Assembly (NCBI GenBank): GCA_029776225.1
Contig: JAKOTR010000091.1
Span: 1-64,000 of the forward strand
DNA length: 64,000 nt
From: Acidobacteriota bacterium
Lineage (GTDB): Bacteria; Acidobacteriota; Terriglobia; Bryobacterales; Bryobacteraceae
Direction of reading: 5' to 3'
Shown here: piece by piece, positions 9,417-19,251 of the stretch
Layout: each line of letters opens with the position of its first letter
Position numbering within the stretch: the first letter of the stretch is position 1
Notes under the pieces: generated by a model
Database searches by the model: none
Told to the model about the DNA's origin: nothing
The model's input: the letters and a program-made list of their open reading frames with translations, nothing else
Made by a program: the position numbers and the translations under genes

Positions 9417-10352
9417 ATGCGCGGATCATTCTGGGCAATTTTGTTGAGCGCGGTTTTTCTTGGCGCGGTTCCTTCGCCGGCAGCAGGACCGATACGCGTC
9501 ATGCTTCTCGATGGACAGCAGGCGCCGTCCCATCCCTGGGAGCCGACTTCGCCGGTGTTGAAAAGAATGCTCGAGGAAACCGGCCTGTTTCAGGTGGACC
9601 AGGTTACTTCCCCGCCTGTAGGCGGCGACTTCAGCAACTTCAAGCCGGAGTTCACCAAATACCAGGCAGTGCTCCTCAATTACGACACCACCGACGACCA
9701 GTGGCCCGCGAGCCTCAAGGCCTCCTTTGAGCAATATGTGAGGAACGGCGGCGGGCTGGTAGTCTACCACGGCGCCAACAATTCTTTTCCCGAGTGGCGC
9801 GAATACAACCTGATGATCGGTATCGGCGGCTGGCGCAATCGCAACGAGAAGTCGGGACCTTACTGGTATTTCAAGGACGGCAAGCTTGTTTCCGACAACT
9901 CGCCGGGCAACGCCGGAAGTCACGGGGCGCGCCTGCCCTTCCAGCTTGTCGTGCGCGACAGCGATCACCCCATCACGAAAGGGCTCCCCAAGATCTGGAT
10001 GCACGCGCCGGACGAACTCTACGCCAGGCTGCGCGGCCCCGGAGAAAACATGAAGGTGCTCGCCACCGCCTACTCGGACCCGGCCAACGCAGGCACTGGC
10101 CGCGACGAGCCCATTCTGATGGTGCTCTCGTATGGCAAGGGGCGCATTTTCCATAGCGTGCTCGGGCACGATCTCAACGCCATGAGCTGCGTCGGCTTCA
10201 TCACCACGATGCAGCGCGGCACGGAGTGGGCAGCCACAGGTAAAGTGACGCAGAAAGTGCCCGCAGGCTTTCCCACTGCCGATACCGTGAGCCTCAAGGC
10301 CTCTTATATCCCGGCGCCCGAGCGCCGCGCTCCGGCCCAGAAGAAGAAATAA
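9417..10352 (+). CDS. Exported ThuA-domain protein
   Basis: 311 residues with a signal peptide (about 1-22). The ThuA fold (class I glutamine-amidotransferase-like) is shown by IRVMLLDGQ at the start, YHGANNSF in the middle and RDSDHPITKGLPKIWMHAPD, which is the family's characteristic block. Trehalose-utilisation ThuA proteins and their exported relatives occur with DUF1080 hydrolases in sugar catabolism, as here. The start at 9417 is chosen because a GGGAG lies about ten bases upstream and the peptide from there is a good signal sequence. The next gene begins 10 bases after the stop, so the two form an operon. Substrate unknown. Confidence 0.88.
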   Translation: MRGSFWAILLSAVFLGAVPSPAAGPIRVMLLDGQQAPSHPWEPTSPVLKRMLEETGLFQVDQVTSPPVGGDFSNFKPEFTKYQAVLLNYDTTDDQWPASLKASFEQYVRNGGGLVVYHGANNSFPEWREYNLMIGIGGWRNRNEKSGPYWYFKDGKLVSDNSPGNAGSHGARLPFQLVVRDSDHPITKGLPKIWMHAPDELYARLRGPGENMKVLATAYSDPANAGTGRDEPILMVLSYGKGRIFHSVLGHDLNAMSCVGFITTMQRGTEWAATGKVTQKVPAGFPTADTVSLKASYIPAPERRAPAQKKK

Positions 10353-10362
10353 GGAAGAGAAT

Positions 10363-11838
10363 ATGGACACCATTTCCCGCCGCAGACTACTCGCCTCACT
10401 CGCGGCTGTTCCCGCCGCTCTCCGCTCAGCGGAAGACGGCTGGACGCCATTGTTCGACGGCAAATCGCTCGACGGCTGGACGCCGAGCGAAAGCAAGAAT
10501 TCCTGGAAAGTCGTGGACGGCATGCTGGCCGGCGACGGCCCGCGCTCCCATCTGTTCTACACCGGCCCGGTGCGCGGCGGCGTGTTCAAGAACTTCGAGC
10601 TGAAGCTCGACGTGATGACCCGGCCGCAGTGCAATTCCGGGATTTACTTCCACACGCGGTTCCAGCCTTCGGGCTTCCCGCGGCAAGGCTTCGAGGTTCA
10701 GATCAACAACAGCGCCCTCGGCGAAGGCAGTTACCGCGAGCGCAAGAAGACCGGCTCGCTCTACGGCGTCCGCAATGTCTACAAAGCTTTCGTACGCGAC
10801 AACGAGTGGTTCCAGGTTCACATCTCGGTGCGGGGCAAGCAGGTTCAGGTCAGGCTGAACGGTGTTCTGCTGGTGGATTACGTCGAGCCCGATCCGCCGG
10901 TGCCCGATCCCGACGAACCCGGACGCATCCTCACCACCGGCACGTTCGCGCTTCAGTGCCACGATCCCGGGTCGAAGATGTTCTACCGCAACATCCTGGT
11001 GCGCCCGCTGCCGGACGACCTTGTTGTCGACGTCCCGCGGCCGGTAGTCGATGACACCTACCGCCGGATCCGCACCCTCAGCTCGCGCAATTACCCGGTT
11101 GTCGATTATCACGTGCATCTGAAGGGCGGCTGGACTCTGGAGCAGGCGCTGCGCTACTCGCGCGAGGTTGGCATCGGCTACGGCATCGCAGTCAACTGCG
11201 GTGTCGGCTTCCCAATCACCAACGACGCCAGCGCCGAGCAGTTCCTGAAATCGATGGAGGGACAGCCGGTGTTCGTCGCCATGCAGGCCGAAGGACGCGA
11301 ATGGGTCAAAATGTTTTCGCCGCAAACCGTCGCGAAGTTCGATTACGTTTTCACCGATTCGATGACCTTCACCCACAACGGCCGCCGCATCCGCCTGTGG
11401 ATTCCCAAGGAAGTTGGTCCGATCGACGACAAGGAAGCCTTCATGGACGTGATCGTGGACCGCACCGTGGAGATCCTGTTGAACGAACCGATCGACATCT
11501 ACGTCAACCCCACCTTCCTGCCCAGCGTCATGGAGGCCGACTACGACCGCCTGTGGACCCCCGAGCGCATGGAACGCGTGATCGCAGCCGCGAAGAAAAA
11601 CGACGTGGCCATTGAGATCAACAACCGCTACCGCATTCCGAGCGCGAAATTCATCAAGGCGGCGAAAGCGGCGGGGTTAAAGTTTTCCTTCGGCACGAAC
11701 AACGACGACAGCAATATCGGCCGGCTCGAGTATGCGCTCGAAATGGTCGAGGAGTGCGGCCTGCGGTGGCAGGACATTTTCGTCCCCAAGCCCGACGGCG
11801 AGAAGCCTGTTCAGAAACGGGGACTGCCGAAGGCGTAA
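10363..11838 (+). CDS. Exported DUF1080 (3-keto-disaccharide hydrolase) fused to a PHP-like metal-dependent domain
   Basis: 491 residues. The N-terminus SRRRLLASLAAVPAAL is a twin-arginine-like export signal. Residues about 28-220 are a DUF1080 concanavalin-like domain (WTPLFDGKSLDGWTP; NSGIYFHTRF; QGFEVQINN). DUF1080 proteins include 3-keto-glycoside hydrolases. From about residue 240 a second domain begins with YPVVDYHVHLKGGW, whose HxH near residue 250 is the opening metal motif of PHP/amidohydrolase-type enzymes; EINNRYRIPS and FGTNNDDSNIGR fit the later parts of a PHP barrel. It is co-transcribed with the ThuA gene. The fusion is unusual and could join glycoside cleavage with a metal-dependent hydrolysis. 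The order of reactions is inference. Confidence 0.85.
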   Translation: MDTISRRRLLASLAAVPAALRSAEDGWTPLFDGKSLDGWTPSESKNSWKVVDGMLAGDGPRSHLFYTGPVRGGVFKNFELKLDVMTRPQCNSGIYFHTRFQPSGFPRQGFEVQINNSALGEGSYRERKKTGSLYGVRNVYKAFVRDNEWFQVHISVRGKQVQVRLNGVLLVDYVEPDPPVPDPDEPGRILTTGTFALQCHDPGSKMFYRNILVRPLPDDLVVDVPRPVVDDTYRRIRTLSSRNYPVVDYHVHLKGGWTLEQALRYSREVGIGYGIAVNCGVGFPITNDASAEQFLKSMEGQPVFVAMQAEGREWVKMFSPQTVAKFDYVFTDSMTFTHNGRRIRLWIPKEVGPIDDKEAFMDVIVDRTVEILLNEPIDIYVNPTFLPSVMEADYDRLWTPERMERVIAAAKKNDVAIEINNRYRIPSAKFIKAAKAAGLKFSFGTNNDDSNIGRLEYALEMVEECGLRWQDIFVPKPDGEKPVQKRGLPKA

Positions 11839-11844
11839 CGCGGT

Positions 11845-11886
11845 TTCGCGGCCGCGTTTGGGTTTCTTCAACCTCGCGGCCGCGAA
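11845..11886. terminator. Bidirectional terminator-like inverted repeat between convergent genes
   Basis: TTCGCGGCCGCG (11845-11856) and CGCGGCCGCGAA (11875-11886) are perfect 12-base inverted repeats separated by 18 bases. The repeat lies just after the DUF1080-PHP stop and just before the end of the convergent dehydratase gene, the usual place for a two-way terminator. No long T-run follows on either side. Confidence 0.65.
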
Positions 11887-11901
11887 GATGCCCTTAAACC
11901 A

Positions 11902-13116
11902 TTACCAATCGACTACCGATCCGTCGTCCTCATCGAATTGCGGCCTGTACTCTCTCGGCTCGCCAACCTGGGCCCTCAGCTTGTCTTCGTCGATCGTGAT
12001 GCCCAGGCCCGGATCGGTCAGCAGCGGCCGGTATCCGTTCTTGACTGGCGGCATCGGCTTCGCCAGCAAGTCGAGGTGTTCGCGGTCGCCGCCTTCCTGG
12101 ATGAGGAAGTTCGGGATCGACGCCGCGATCTGGTAGCTGGCTGCGAGCGAAACCGGACCCTGCGGGTTGTGGGGTGCAATCGGCGAGTAGTAGGACTCGG
12201 CCATGCCCGCAATCAGCCTCAACTCGGTGATGCCGCCCGCATAGCACACATCGGGTTGAAGGATGCTGGCGGCGCGTTTCTCAAGCAACTCCCGGAAACC
12301 CCACTTTGTGAAGATGCGCTCTCCGGTCGCCAGCGGGATGTGGGTTTTGCGGGCGATCTCCGCCATCACGTCCACGTTGAGGCACTGGACGACCTCTTCA
12401 TAGAAAAAGGGCTGATACGGCTCGAGCGCTTTCACCAGCAGCATCGCTGTCGGCGGCTGCACCGCCCCGTGGAAGTCGATGCCGATATCCGCGTCGGGAT
12501 ATTTTTCCCTCAGCGCCTTGAACCGGTCCACGACTTCCGCGACGAACTTCGGACCCTCAACATACTTGTAAGGCATACGCCCGATTCCCCGAGGCGTCAC
12601 CTTCATCGCGTTTACACCGGTCTCTTTACTGATGCGCCCGTACACCCGGATCCTGTCGCGAGTAGGCCCGCCAAGCAGTTTATAGACCGGCACGCCGAAA
12701 GCCTTGCCTTTGATGTCCCAAAGCGCCTGATCGATGCCGCTGAGAATGGCCGTCTTGATCGGACCGCCGCGATAGAACGCACCGCGGTGGATCGCTTGCC
12801 ACAAATACACAACCCGTAACGGATCCTGACCGACCAGAAAACGCCCGACCTCCTGCGCGCCCGCCGCGCACGCCTTGGCGTCGTCTTTGAGCATTTCACC
12901 CCAGCCGACGATGCCGGCGTCCGTGGAAATCTTGACGAACACCCAACTGTTCTTGAGGACGAACGTCTCGAGTTTCGTGATCTTGATATTGTCTTTTGGC
13001 CCGATCTGCGCGGCATTGGTCCGCTCGCATGTGAAGACCGAATCCAGGGTGAACAGCGCCCCCGAGCCGATCAATCCGCGAAGCCAGGAGCGGCGACTTA
13101 GAGGAAACTCCGCCAT
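11902..13116 (-). CDS. Mandelate racemase/muconate-lactonizing family dehydratase (galactonate dehydratase-like), Tat signal
   Basis: 404 residues. An RRSWLRG twin-arginine signal opens the protein, which is unusual for a family normally cytoplasmic. The enolase-superfamily barrel shows the metal ligands Asp214 (GIDFHG), Glu240 or 241 (FYEEVV) and Glu266 (ATGERI), together with His216 and His316 (APHNPQGP). The DFH and PHNPxGP pattern is that of D-galactonate dehydratase and related sugar-acid dehydratases. It probably removes water from an aldonic acid to give a 2-keto-3-deoxy acid. It converges on the ThuA/DUF1080-PHP operon and may belong to the same carbohydrate pathway. The exact sugar acid cannot be told by eye. 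Confidence 0.88.
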   Translation of the reverse strand: MAEFPLSRRSWLRGLIGSGALFTLDSVFTCERTNAAQIGPKDNIKITKLETFVLKNSWVFVKISTDAGIVGWGEMLKDDAKACAAGAQEVGRFLVGQDPLRVVYLWQAIHRGAFYRGGPIKTAILSGIDQALWDIKGKAFGVPVYKLLGGPTRDRIRVYGRISKETGVNAMKVTPRGIGRMPYKYVEGPKFVAEVVDRFKALREKYPDADIGIDFHGAVQPPTAMLLVKALEPYQPFFYEEVVQCLNVDVMAEIARKTHIPLATGERIFTKWGFRELLEKRAASILQPDVCYAGGITELRLIAGMAESYYSPIAPHNPQGPVSLAASYQIAASIPNFLIQEGGDREHLDLLAKPMPPVKNGYRPLLTDPGLGITIDEDKLRAQVGEPREYRPQFDEDDGSVVDW

Positions 13117-13317
13117 GCAAAACCTCCCTTCCGTGTCGTTGCCGGTCAGTCAAACTGCCCGGACTTTGTAATATGCCGGCCGATCCATGTCAAGCCGGAT
13201 CCAAACCAGTGTACATTCAGGCGGGCCGCGAAGCGTGGTCAATTTTTGGCCGGCGAACACGATCCGGGCGCTTTTCGTATTTTCCAGTTGTAAGAAATTC
13301 GGGTTTCTGGAGTCTCC

Positions 13318-13887
13318 ATGAATGAGGACGGTAGGCGGGAGAACAAAATGAGCACGGGCGCGCCAACAGTTTCCACACCCGCGGCTGAGTTGGAAGCGAT
13401 CTTCCAGGCTCACAGCAGCCGGGTTTACCGGATCGCCCGCCGGATCACCGGCGATGCCGGCGACGCCGAAGACGTGCTGCAGACAGTTTTCCTGAAGATG
13501 TTGCGCCGGGGCTGGGAATCCGCCTCGGTAAAACACCTGGAAAGCTATCTGCATCGTACCGCCGTAAACGCAGCGCTCGACGTGCTGCGGGCGCGCCGGA
13601 CAGCCGCCGCAGCGCCGCTGGAAGAAGCGGCGTTCGCCCAGGATCCCCGCCTTCAACCCGACCGGCAGAACGACGTTCGGGAGCTGCGCGCCGGCTTGCG
13701 CGCCGCGGTGGCGCGGCTGGCGCCCAGGTCAGCCGAAATATTCGCGCTGCGCTACTTCGAAGGCTACGGCAACCAGGAAATCGCGCAAATGTTGGGCACA
13801 ACACCTTCCGACGTGGCGATCACCCTCCACCGTGCCAGGGTCAAGCTTCAACAGGAATTGCGTTCTTATTTAGGAGAGACGTCATGA
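13318..13887 (+). CDS. ECF-type RNA polymerase sigma factor
   Basis: 189 residues from the first ATG; an in-frame ATG at 13348 with GGCGGGAG upstream is an equally good start. Region 2 is seen at about residues 38-65 (VYRIARRITGDAGDAEDVLQ) and region 4 at about 140-180 (IFALRYFEGYGNQEIAQMLG then VAITLHRARVKLQQEL), the standard sigma-70 family layout without region 3. It would direct RNA polymerase to a small regulon. Its stop overlaps the start of the next gene (ATGA at 13884), which encodes a membrane protein with an anti-sigma zinc motif. That protein is likely to hold this sigma factor inactive until a signal arrives. Confidence 0.93.
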   Translation: MNEDGRRENKMSTGAPTVSTPAAELEAIFQAHSSRVYRIARRITGDAGDAEDVLQTVFLKMLRRGWESASVKHLESYLHRTAVNAALDVLRARRTAAAAPLEEAAFAQDPRLQPDRQNDVRELRAGLRAAVARLAPRSAEIFALRYFEGYGNQEIAQMLGTTPSDVAITLHRARVKLQQELRSYLGETS

Positions 13888-16445
13888 ATACCGAGGGCAA
13901 GGGCCAGGATCCCATTCTCGACCGGGCGATTTCGGAGATTCGCAACGAACCCATCGATCCCGCCGAAATCAGCGCGGCGGCCAGCCGCGTCTGGAACCGG
14001 CTCTCGAGCGCCGCGCCCGCCCATTCCCACGAAGAGATAGAAACCATTCGCACCTGCGCCGATTACCAGGCGCTGCTGCCCGCGTACCGCGGGGGTACGC
14101 TATCGCGCGCGCGGGCGATGCTCGTGGAAGATCATCTCCATGAATGCGTGGTGTGCCGGAAGGCGATGGCGCCTCGGCCGCCCGTGGAAGCCGTCCCCGT
14201 TCGCTGGCCCGCCGCCCCCGTCTGGAAGTGGGCCGTCGCGGCGGCGATCATGCTCGCTGTCGGCCTGAGCGGGTATCTCGCATACGATCGTTTCGCCCCG
14301 GCCCCTGCCGGCCCGCGGGCCACCGTCCATGCCATCGACGGCACCCTTTACAAAGTGGCTGGCGGCTTCGCAACGCCGCTCGCTGTGGCGGCAACGATCG
14401 AGGAGGGCGAATCGATCCGCACCGCCAAAGGTTCGGGCGCGGTGATCCGGCTGGCCGACGGCTCGCTGGTTGAGATGCGCGAACGGACGGAGTTTTCTCT
14501 CACCGCGCGCCGCCGCGACGTTACCATTGACCTTGCCGGCGGCAGCGTCATCGTGCAGGCGGCCAAGCAGCGGAAAGGACGTCTCTACGTTTCCACCGGC
14601 GACTGCCTGGTTTCGGTGACCGGAACCGTGTTCTCGGTCAACCGCGGCGTCAAGGGGTCGCGCGTTTCGGTGATCGAAGGCGAGGTCCGCGTGGAGCAGG
14701 GCAACCGGACCACGGTGCTGCACCCGGGCGACCAGGTCGCCACTGGCGCCGCGCTCGCTCCCGTCCCGCTGGAACAGGAGATCGCCTGGAGCCGCAACTT
14801 CGAGCAGCATATCGCTCTGCTGAACGAGTTCGCCAAGATCCGGCGCAAGCTGGAAGCCATGCCCGGCCCGGCCCTGCGCTATTCCAGCAGGCTCCTGGAG
14901 CTGGTTCCCGACGCCGTCGTCTTCTACGCCGCGATTCCCAATCTCGGTCCCACACTCACCGAAACGAACCGCATCTTCCAGGAGCAGATCCAGCAGAGCG
15001 AAGCGCTGCGGCAGTGGTGGGCCGAAAAGATGGGAACGCCCGAACAGCAGGCGAAATTTGACGAAATCCTTAGCCGCATCCGCGCCGCGAGCGATTACCT
15101 GGGGCAGGAGATCGCCTTTGCGCTCTTGCCGGACGCCGCCGGACGCAACGAACGCCCGCTTTTCCTCGCCGAGGTAACGCGCGGCGGGTTCCGCGAATTT
15201 CTCCAGCAGGAAATCGCAAGGGTTGCGGAGCAATCCGGCGGCAAGGCGCACATTCGCATTGTCGACAATCTCGCGGCAGTCCCTGTTGGCGGCCACGACC
15301 TGCTGATCTGGGTTGGCGACAACATTGTCGCGGCATCGAGCGACCCGGCACTGCTGCGTTTGGCCGCCTCGGGCGGCGGTTCGAGGGCGCCGGAATCCGA
15401 ATTTAAGAAGCGGATCGCGTCGGCCTATGCGGAGGGCGTGAGCTGGCTGGTTTGCGCGGATATGCGCGCCCTGATCGGCAAGTCCGGCGGCAAAGACATG
15501 GAGCGGAGCGGCTTCGGCGACGTGCGGTATCTGATCGCGCAGCGCAAGGACGTCGCCGGCCGGGCCGAAAACCGCGCCGTGCTGTCGTTTGCCCAGCCGC
15601 GACGCAGCATCGCTTCGTGGCTGGCGGCGCCCGCCCCCATGCGCGTGCTCAGCTATATCTCCCCCGATGCCACGGTGGCCGCAGCGGCCGTGGCGAAAAA
15701 CCCAGCCCGGATGCTGGAGGACGTTGCCGCCGCCGCGGGCTCGGAGTTCCTGTCAGACCTCTCGGAGTTCGAAGCGCAGACCGGCGTGAACTTCGCCACC
15801 GACCTGGTTGAACCGCTTGGCGGCGAAATCGCCTTTGCGATCGACGGGCCGATGCTGCCCGTGCCTTCCTGGAAGCTGGTGTTGGAGGTCAACAATCCGG
15901 ACAGGTTTGTGGCGGCACTGGGCAAGCTGGTTGCGGCCGCCAACAGCCGGGCGGGGACAATAATGGAGCCGCTGCGGCTCGATCAGCAGCCCGCCGGGGG
16001 GCGCGTCTTCTATACGTTGACGGGCGGCAAGCCGAATCTGGAAGCCCACTTCGTCTTTGAGAACGGCCTGCTGATCGCCGCGCCGAGCAGGGACCTTGTA
16101 GTCCGTGCGCTCGAATATGCCGCGACTGGGTATTCGCTCCCGCGCTCGCAGAAGTTCACCGCCCTGCTGCCGCGCGACGGCCACACAAACTTCTCGGGAA
16201 TGGTGTACCACGACGTTGGCGCGCTGGTAGCGCCGCTCGCCGGCGCCATCGAGCTCACGCCTGAGCAGCGCAAGTCTGTCGAAGCGCTCGGGCGCGGAAA
16301 TGAGCCGGTGCTGATCGTGGCTTACGGCGAAGAGGACCGCATCCAGCTCGCGTCCCGCGGCTCTTTCTTCGGGTTCCGCCTGGAGCAAGTGCTCGGCCTC
16401 ACGTTCCACGGCCCGCAGGGGACGCCCCGAAGGCCTCGCCAATAG
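13884..16445 (+). CDS. Membrane anti-sigma/FecR-domain protein with large exported C-terminal region
   Basis: 853 residues. A cytoplasmic N-terminal segment carries a zinc anti-sigma motif of HxxxCxxC form ([12 protein letters not shown], about residues 84-95). A single membrane segment follows ([20 protein letters not shown], about 113-132), then a periplasmic FecR domain (about 148-290: [20 protein letters not shown], then SVTGTVFSV and HPGDQVATG). Residues 320-853 form a long region of DUF3352-like character ([33 protein letters not shown]) of unknown role. It is coupled to the sigma factor gene. Most FecR anti-sigma proteins are under 400 residues, so the added C-terminal region is notable and may be the sensor. 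No TonB transducer lies next to it. Confidence 0.8.
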   Translation: MNTEGKGQDPILDRAISEIRNEPIDPAEISAAASRVWNRLSSAAPAHSHEEIETIRTCADYQALLPAYRGGTLSRARAMLVEDHLHECVVCRKAMAPRPPVEAVPVRWPAAPVWKWAVAAAIMLAVGLSGYLAYDRFAPAPAGPRATVHAIDGTLYKVAGGFATPLAVAATIEEGESIRTAKGSGAVIRLADGSLVEMRERTEFSLTARRRDVTIDLAGGSVIVQAAKQRKGRLYVSTGDCLVSVTGTVFSVNRGVKGSRVSVIEGEVRVEQGNRTTVLHPGDQVATGAALAPVPLEQEIAWSRNFEQHIALLNEFAKIRRKLEAMPGPALRYSSRLLELVPDAVVFYAAIPNLGPTLTETNRIFQEQIQQSEALRQWWAEKMGTPEQQAKFDEILSRIRAASDYLGQEIAFALLPDAAGRNERPLFLAEVTRGGFREFLQQEIARVAEQSGGKAHIRIVDNLAAVPVGGHDLLIWVGDNIVAASSDPALLRLAASGGGSRAPESEFKKRIASAYAEGVSWLVCADMRALIGKSGGKDMERSGFGDVRYLIAQRKDVAGRAENRAVLSFAQPRRSIASWLAAPAPMRVLSYISPDATVAAAAVAKNPARMLEDVAAAAGSEFLSDLSEFEAQTGVNFATDLVEPLGGEIAFAIDGPMLPVPSWKLVLEVNNPDRFVAALGKLVAAANSRAGTIMEPLRLDQQPAGGRVFYTLTGGKPNLEAHFVFENGLLIAAPSRDLVVRALEYAATGYSLPRSQKFTALLPRDGHTNFSGMVYHDVGALVAPLAGAIELTPEQRKSVEALGRGNEPVLIVAYGEEDRIQLASRGSFFGFRLEQVLGLTFHGPQGTPRRPRQ

Positions 16446-16451
16446 CCACAG

Positions 16452-16480
16452 GCGCCGGGCGCGCGCCCGGCGCTTCTCTT
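16452..16480 (+). terminator. Rho-independent terminator
   Basis: A perfect hairpin, GCGCCGGGC (16452-16460), loop GCGC, GCCCGGCGC (16465-16473), is followed by TTCTCTT. It comes 7 bases after the FecR-protein stop and separates that operon from the ABC-transporter operon. Confidence 0.8.
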
Positions 16481-16527
16481 GTGGCGAACGGAATCTGCCC
16501 AATGCGCGTTTTCTTGAAAGGATGCAC

Positions 16528-17475
16528 ATGGACACTCAACCCGTGATCGAGTTGCAGGGGCTCGAAGTCCGGTTCTGCGGCCGCGTCATTCTGGACAACC
16601 TGACCCGCTCGGTTTCCGGGCAGGCCATAGGGCTCCTCGGCCCAAACGGCGCCGGCAAATCAACGCTGATTAATACGCTGCTGGGCTTCTACCAGCCATC
16701 GAGAGGCACGGCGCGCATCTTCGGCCACGACATTCGCATGGACCTGCGCCGCGTACGCAGCCTGATCGGTTACATGCCGGAAAACGAAGCCTTCATCGCC
16801 GGCATGAACGCCGTCGAGTTCGTGCGTTACATGGGCGAGTTGTCCGGCCTGCCGCCGGACGCTGCACTGGAGCGCGCGCACCAAGCGCTGTACTACGTGG
16901 GCCTGGGCGAGGCGCGCTACCGCAAGCTGGAGGAGTACTCGTACGGCATGCGGCAGCTCGTCAGGCTCGCGCAGGCAATCGTACACGGACCGACGCTGTT
17001 GTTTCTCGACGAGCCGACCAATGGCCTGGACCCCGCCGCGCGCCGGCGCATGATCCGCCTCATCCGCGACATTCGGAAACGCGCCGGGCTGCGCATCGTG
17101 CTCTGCTCGCATCTGCTCCGCGATGTCGAGGAGTGCTGTGAGGAGGTGCTGATCCTCAAGAAAGGCCGCATCGTCCACCACGCCAATTTGGAAGAGGAGC
17201 GGCGCCTGAACCGGAAATTCATTGAACTCGAAACGGATATCGACGGCACGCCGCTCGTCGAAGCTGCCCAGGAACTCGGGTGTGAATGCGCGCTGGCGGG
17301 CGGCCGCCGCATCAAGATGGTGCTGAACCAGCAGGTGGAGATCCGCAGGCTTTACGAACTGGCCGCCGGCTGCGGCATCCAGATACAAAAGCTCAATTAC
17401 AAGCGCGACAGCCTCGAAGACATTTTTCTGAAGGCGATGGAGAACGGCAATGGCAGTCTACAAACGCGGCTATGA
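16528..17475 (+). CDS. ABC transporter ATP-binding protein
   Basis: 315 residues. Walker A is [11 protein letters not shown], the signature is [15 protein letters not shown], Walker B is [13 protein letters not shown] and the H-loop is LCSHLL, all of the ABC-2/NodI-NatA export class. The C-terminal 80 residues (from about 235) are the usual extra domain of this class. The second ATG at 16528 is preferred to 16522 because the AAAGG site then has proper spacing. It overlaps the next gene, a permease, by 26 bases. It powers one half of a four-gene export system with 17450-20084. Substrate unknown; the co-location with an ECF sigma factor hints at envelope stress or drug export, which is inference. 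Confidence 0.9.
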   Translation: MDTQPVIELQGLEVRFCGRVILDNLTRSVSGQAIGLLGPNGAGKSTLINTLLGFYQPSRGTARIFGHDIRMDLRRVRSLIGYMPENEAFIAGMNAVEFVRYMGELSGLPPDAALERAHQALYYVGLGEARYRKLEEYSYGMRQLVRLAQAIVHGPTLLFLDEPTNGLDPAARRRMIRLIRDIRKRAGLRIVLCSHLLRDVEECCEEVLILKKGRIVHHANLEEERRLNRKFIELETDIDGTPLVEAAQELGCECALAGGRRIKMVLNQQVEIRRLYELAAGCGIQIQKLNYKRDSLEDIFLKAMENGNGSLQTRL

Positions 17476-18307
17476 ACCCTATGAGGGAGAGCTGACGCCT
17501 GAGTGGTCGCGCTTCCTCGTCATCGCGCGCCAGGCTTACCGGCGGGTGTTCGAGTCCAGGCTGCTCGTCAGCTATCTCGTTCTGTGCTTGATTTGTCCCG
17601 TGGCCTGCGCGCTGATCATCTATCTGCCTCACAACGAGGGCGCGCTGCAGATGGTTTCCGTGGGGGACCTCATCACGATCGAGCCCGGCTTCTTCCTGAA
17701 GTACATGCACTTGCAGGGCTGGTTGGGGTTCATTCTGACGGCATTCATCGGCCCCGGCCTGATCTCGGCCGACCTGGCCAACAACGCGCTGCCGCTTTAC
17801 TTCTCCCGTCCCTTCACCCGCACCGAGTACGTCGCGGGCAAGATGTCCGTGCTGGCGATTCTGCTCTCGTTCATCACCTGGATCCCCGGCCTGCTGCTGT
17901 TCGCCTTCCAGTCCTATTTGGCCGGCCCCAAGTGGTTCTGGGATAACCTGCACGTCGCCTACGCGCTGTTTGTGGGCTTTTGGGTCTGGATCATTCTGCT
18001 GAGCCTCCTCGCCCTGGCGATGTCGGCCTGGGTGAAATGGAAACTGGCGGCGGGCATCCTGATTCTGGCGATCTTTTTTGTTGTCGCCGGCATCGGCTCT
18101 GTTCTCAACGAGGTGTTGGACACCCGCATGGGCAGTCTGATTAACGTGGTCCAGGTGATCGACACCATATGGTCTTCGATGCTCGGCCTGGCGAGCCGCT
18201 CGGGGATTTCGCCGGCCAACGCCTGGATGTCCCTGGCCGCGGCCTGCGCGTTGTGCCTGCACCTGCTGTCGCGCAAGGTCCGCGCCTACGAGGTGGAACG
18301 GTCATGA
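17450..18307 (+). CDS. ABC-2 type transporter permease
   Basis: 285 residues with about six membrane segments: one near 38-58, a long stretch at 90-115, three between 135 and 215, and a last at about 245-270. There is a cytoplasmic N-terminus with the pattern [19 protein letters not shown], which recurs in exporter permeases of this type. It starts inside the upstream ATPase gene (26-base overlap) and ends with ATGA overlapping the next ATPase. The motif [20 protein letters not shown] is characteristic of ABC-2 permeases that interact with NatA-like ATPases. It should form the channel with the products of 16528-17475 and/or 18304-19251. Confidence 0.85.
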   Translation: MAVYKRGYEPYEGELTPEWSRFLVIARQAYRRVFESRLLVSYLVLCLICPVACALIIYLPHNEGALQMVSVGDLITIEPGFFLKYMHLQGWLGFILTAFIGPGLISADLANNALPLYFSRPFTRTEYVAGKMSVLAILLSFITWIPGLLLFAFQSYLAGPKWFWDNLHVAYALFVGFWVWIILLSLLALAMSAWVKWKLAAGILILAIFFVVAGIGSVLNEVLDTRMGSLINVVQVIDTIWSSMLGLASRSGISPANAWMSLAAACALCLHLLSRKVRAYEVERS

Positions 18308-19251
18308 GCGGCGGCCGCATCGTGTTCGAAGACGTTTCGAAGTTCTACGGCGATGTGCTGGGGGTAAACCGGGTAAACCTGTCGATTCCGCCGGGCATCA
18401 CCGCGCTGGTCGGCCCGAACGGCTCGGGCAAGACGACGCTGATGAACCTCATAACTGGCCTGGTGCGCCCCACGCGCGGGCGCATCAGCGTCCTCGGGAT
18501 TTCGCCGGACGATCCGGAGCGGCTGTTCAAGGTGGTCGGCTACTGCACGCAGTTCGATTCGTTCCCGCGCGGGAAGACCGGGTACGAGTTCCTTTACAGC
18601 TCGCTGCGGCTTCACGGAAAAAGCCACGCCGAGGCGCGGGAGCTAACCATGACCGCGCTCGAACTCACCGGCATGACGGACGCCGCCGGCCGGCGCGTGG
18701 CCGCCTACAGCAAGGGCATGCGGCAGCGCATCAAGCTGGCCCACGCCATCTGCCACCAGCCTTCCGTCCTGGTGCTCGACGAGCCGCTGAACGGATTGGA
18801 TCCGATGGCGCGCGCTGAAGCCATTGCGCTGTTCCGCTCGCTGGCTGCCGAAGGGCTGCACGTGATCATCTCCAGCCACATTCTTCACGAAGTGGACTGC
18901 ATTTCCGACCAGGTGGTGCTGCTCAACAGCGGCTACGTCGTCGCCGAAGGCCAGATCCAGGCCGTACGCTCGGAAATGAACCAGGAGCATCCGCTGCAAA
19001 TCATGGTCCGCTGCTCGCGGCCGGGCGCGCTCGCCTCGCGCGTGTTCACACTGGACCACGTGGTCGAGGTGAGGATGCACGCCGACGGCCGCGGCTTGCT
19101 GGCTTCGACCCGCAACCCGGACCTGTTCTACCAGGCCCTGAACCAGGCGGTGCTCGAAGGCCTCATCGATATCGAATCCGTAGCCCCTGCGGACGACGAC
19201 GTGCACTCGGTTTATCAATATCTGATCGGCAACGAAGGAGAGGCGCTATGA
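18304..19251 (+). CDS. ABC transporter ATP-binding protein
   Basis: 315 residues. Walker A is [20 protein letters not shown], the signature [15 protein letters not shown], Walker [14 protein letters not shown] and the H-loop ISSHIL. The in-frame extension back to 18169 is inside the permease gene and is rejected; the ATG at 18304 overlaps the permease stop as ATGA. The C-terminal 90 residues form the usual extra domain. This is the second ATPase of the operon and differs from the first, so the transporter may be a heterodimer or two exporters sharing an operon. The next gene again overlaps by ATGA. Confidence 0.9.
   Translation: MSGGRIVFEDVSKFYGDVLGVNRVNLSIPPGITALVGPNGSGKTTLMNLITGLVRPTRGRISVLGISPDDPERLFKVVGYCTQFDSFPRGKTGYEFLYSSLRLHGKSHAEARELTMTALELTGMTDAAGRRVAAYSKGMRQRIKLAHAICHQPSVLVLDEPLNGLDPMARAEAIALFRSLAAEGLHVIISSHILHEVDCISDQVVLLNSGYVVAEGQIQAVRSEMNQEHPLQIMVRCSRPGALASRVFTLDHVVEVRMHADGRGLLASTRNPDLFYQALNQAVLEGLIDIESVAPADDDVHSVYQYLIGNEGEAL

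Noticed and set aside
8861-9730. Open plus-strand frame of 289 aa
   Set aside because: It runs antisense to the small basic protein and into the ThuA gene; a shadow.
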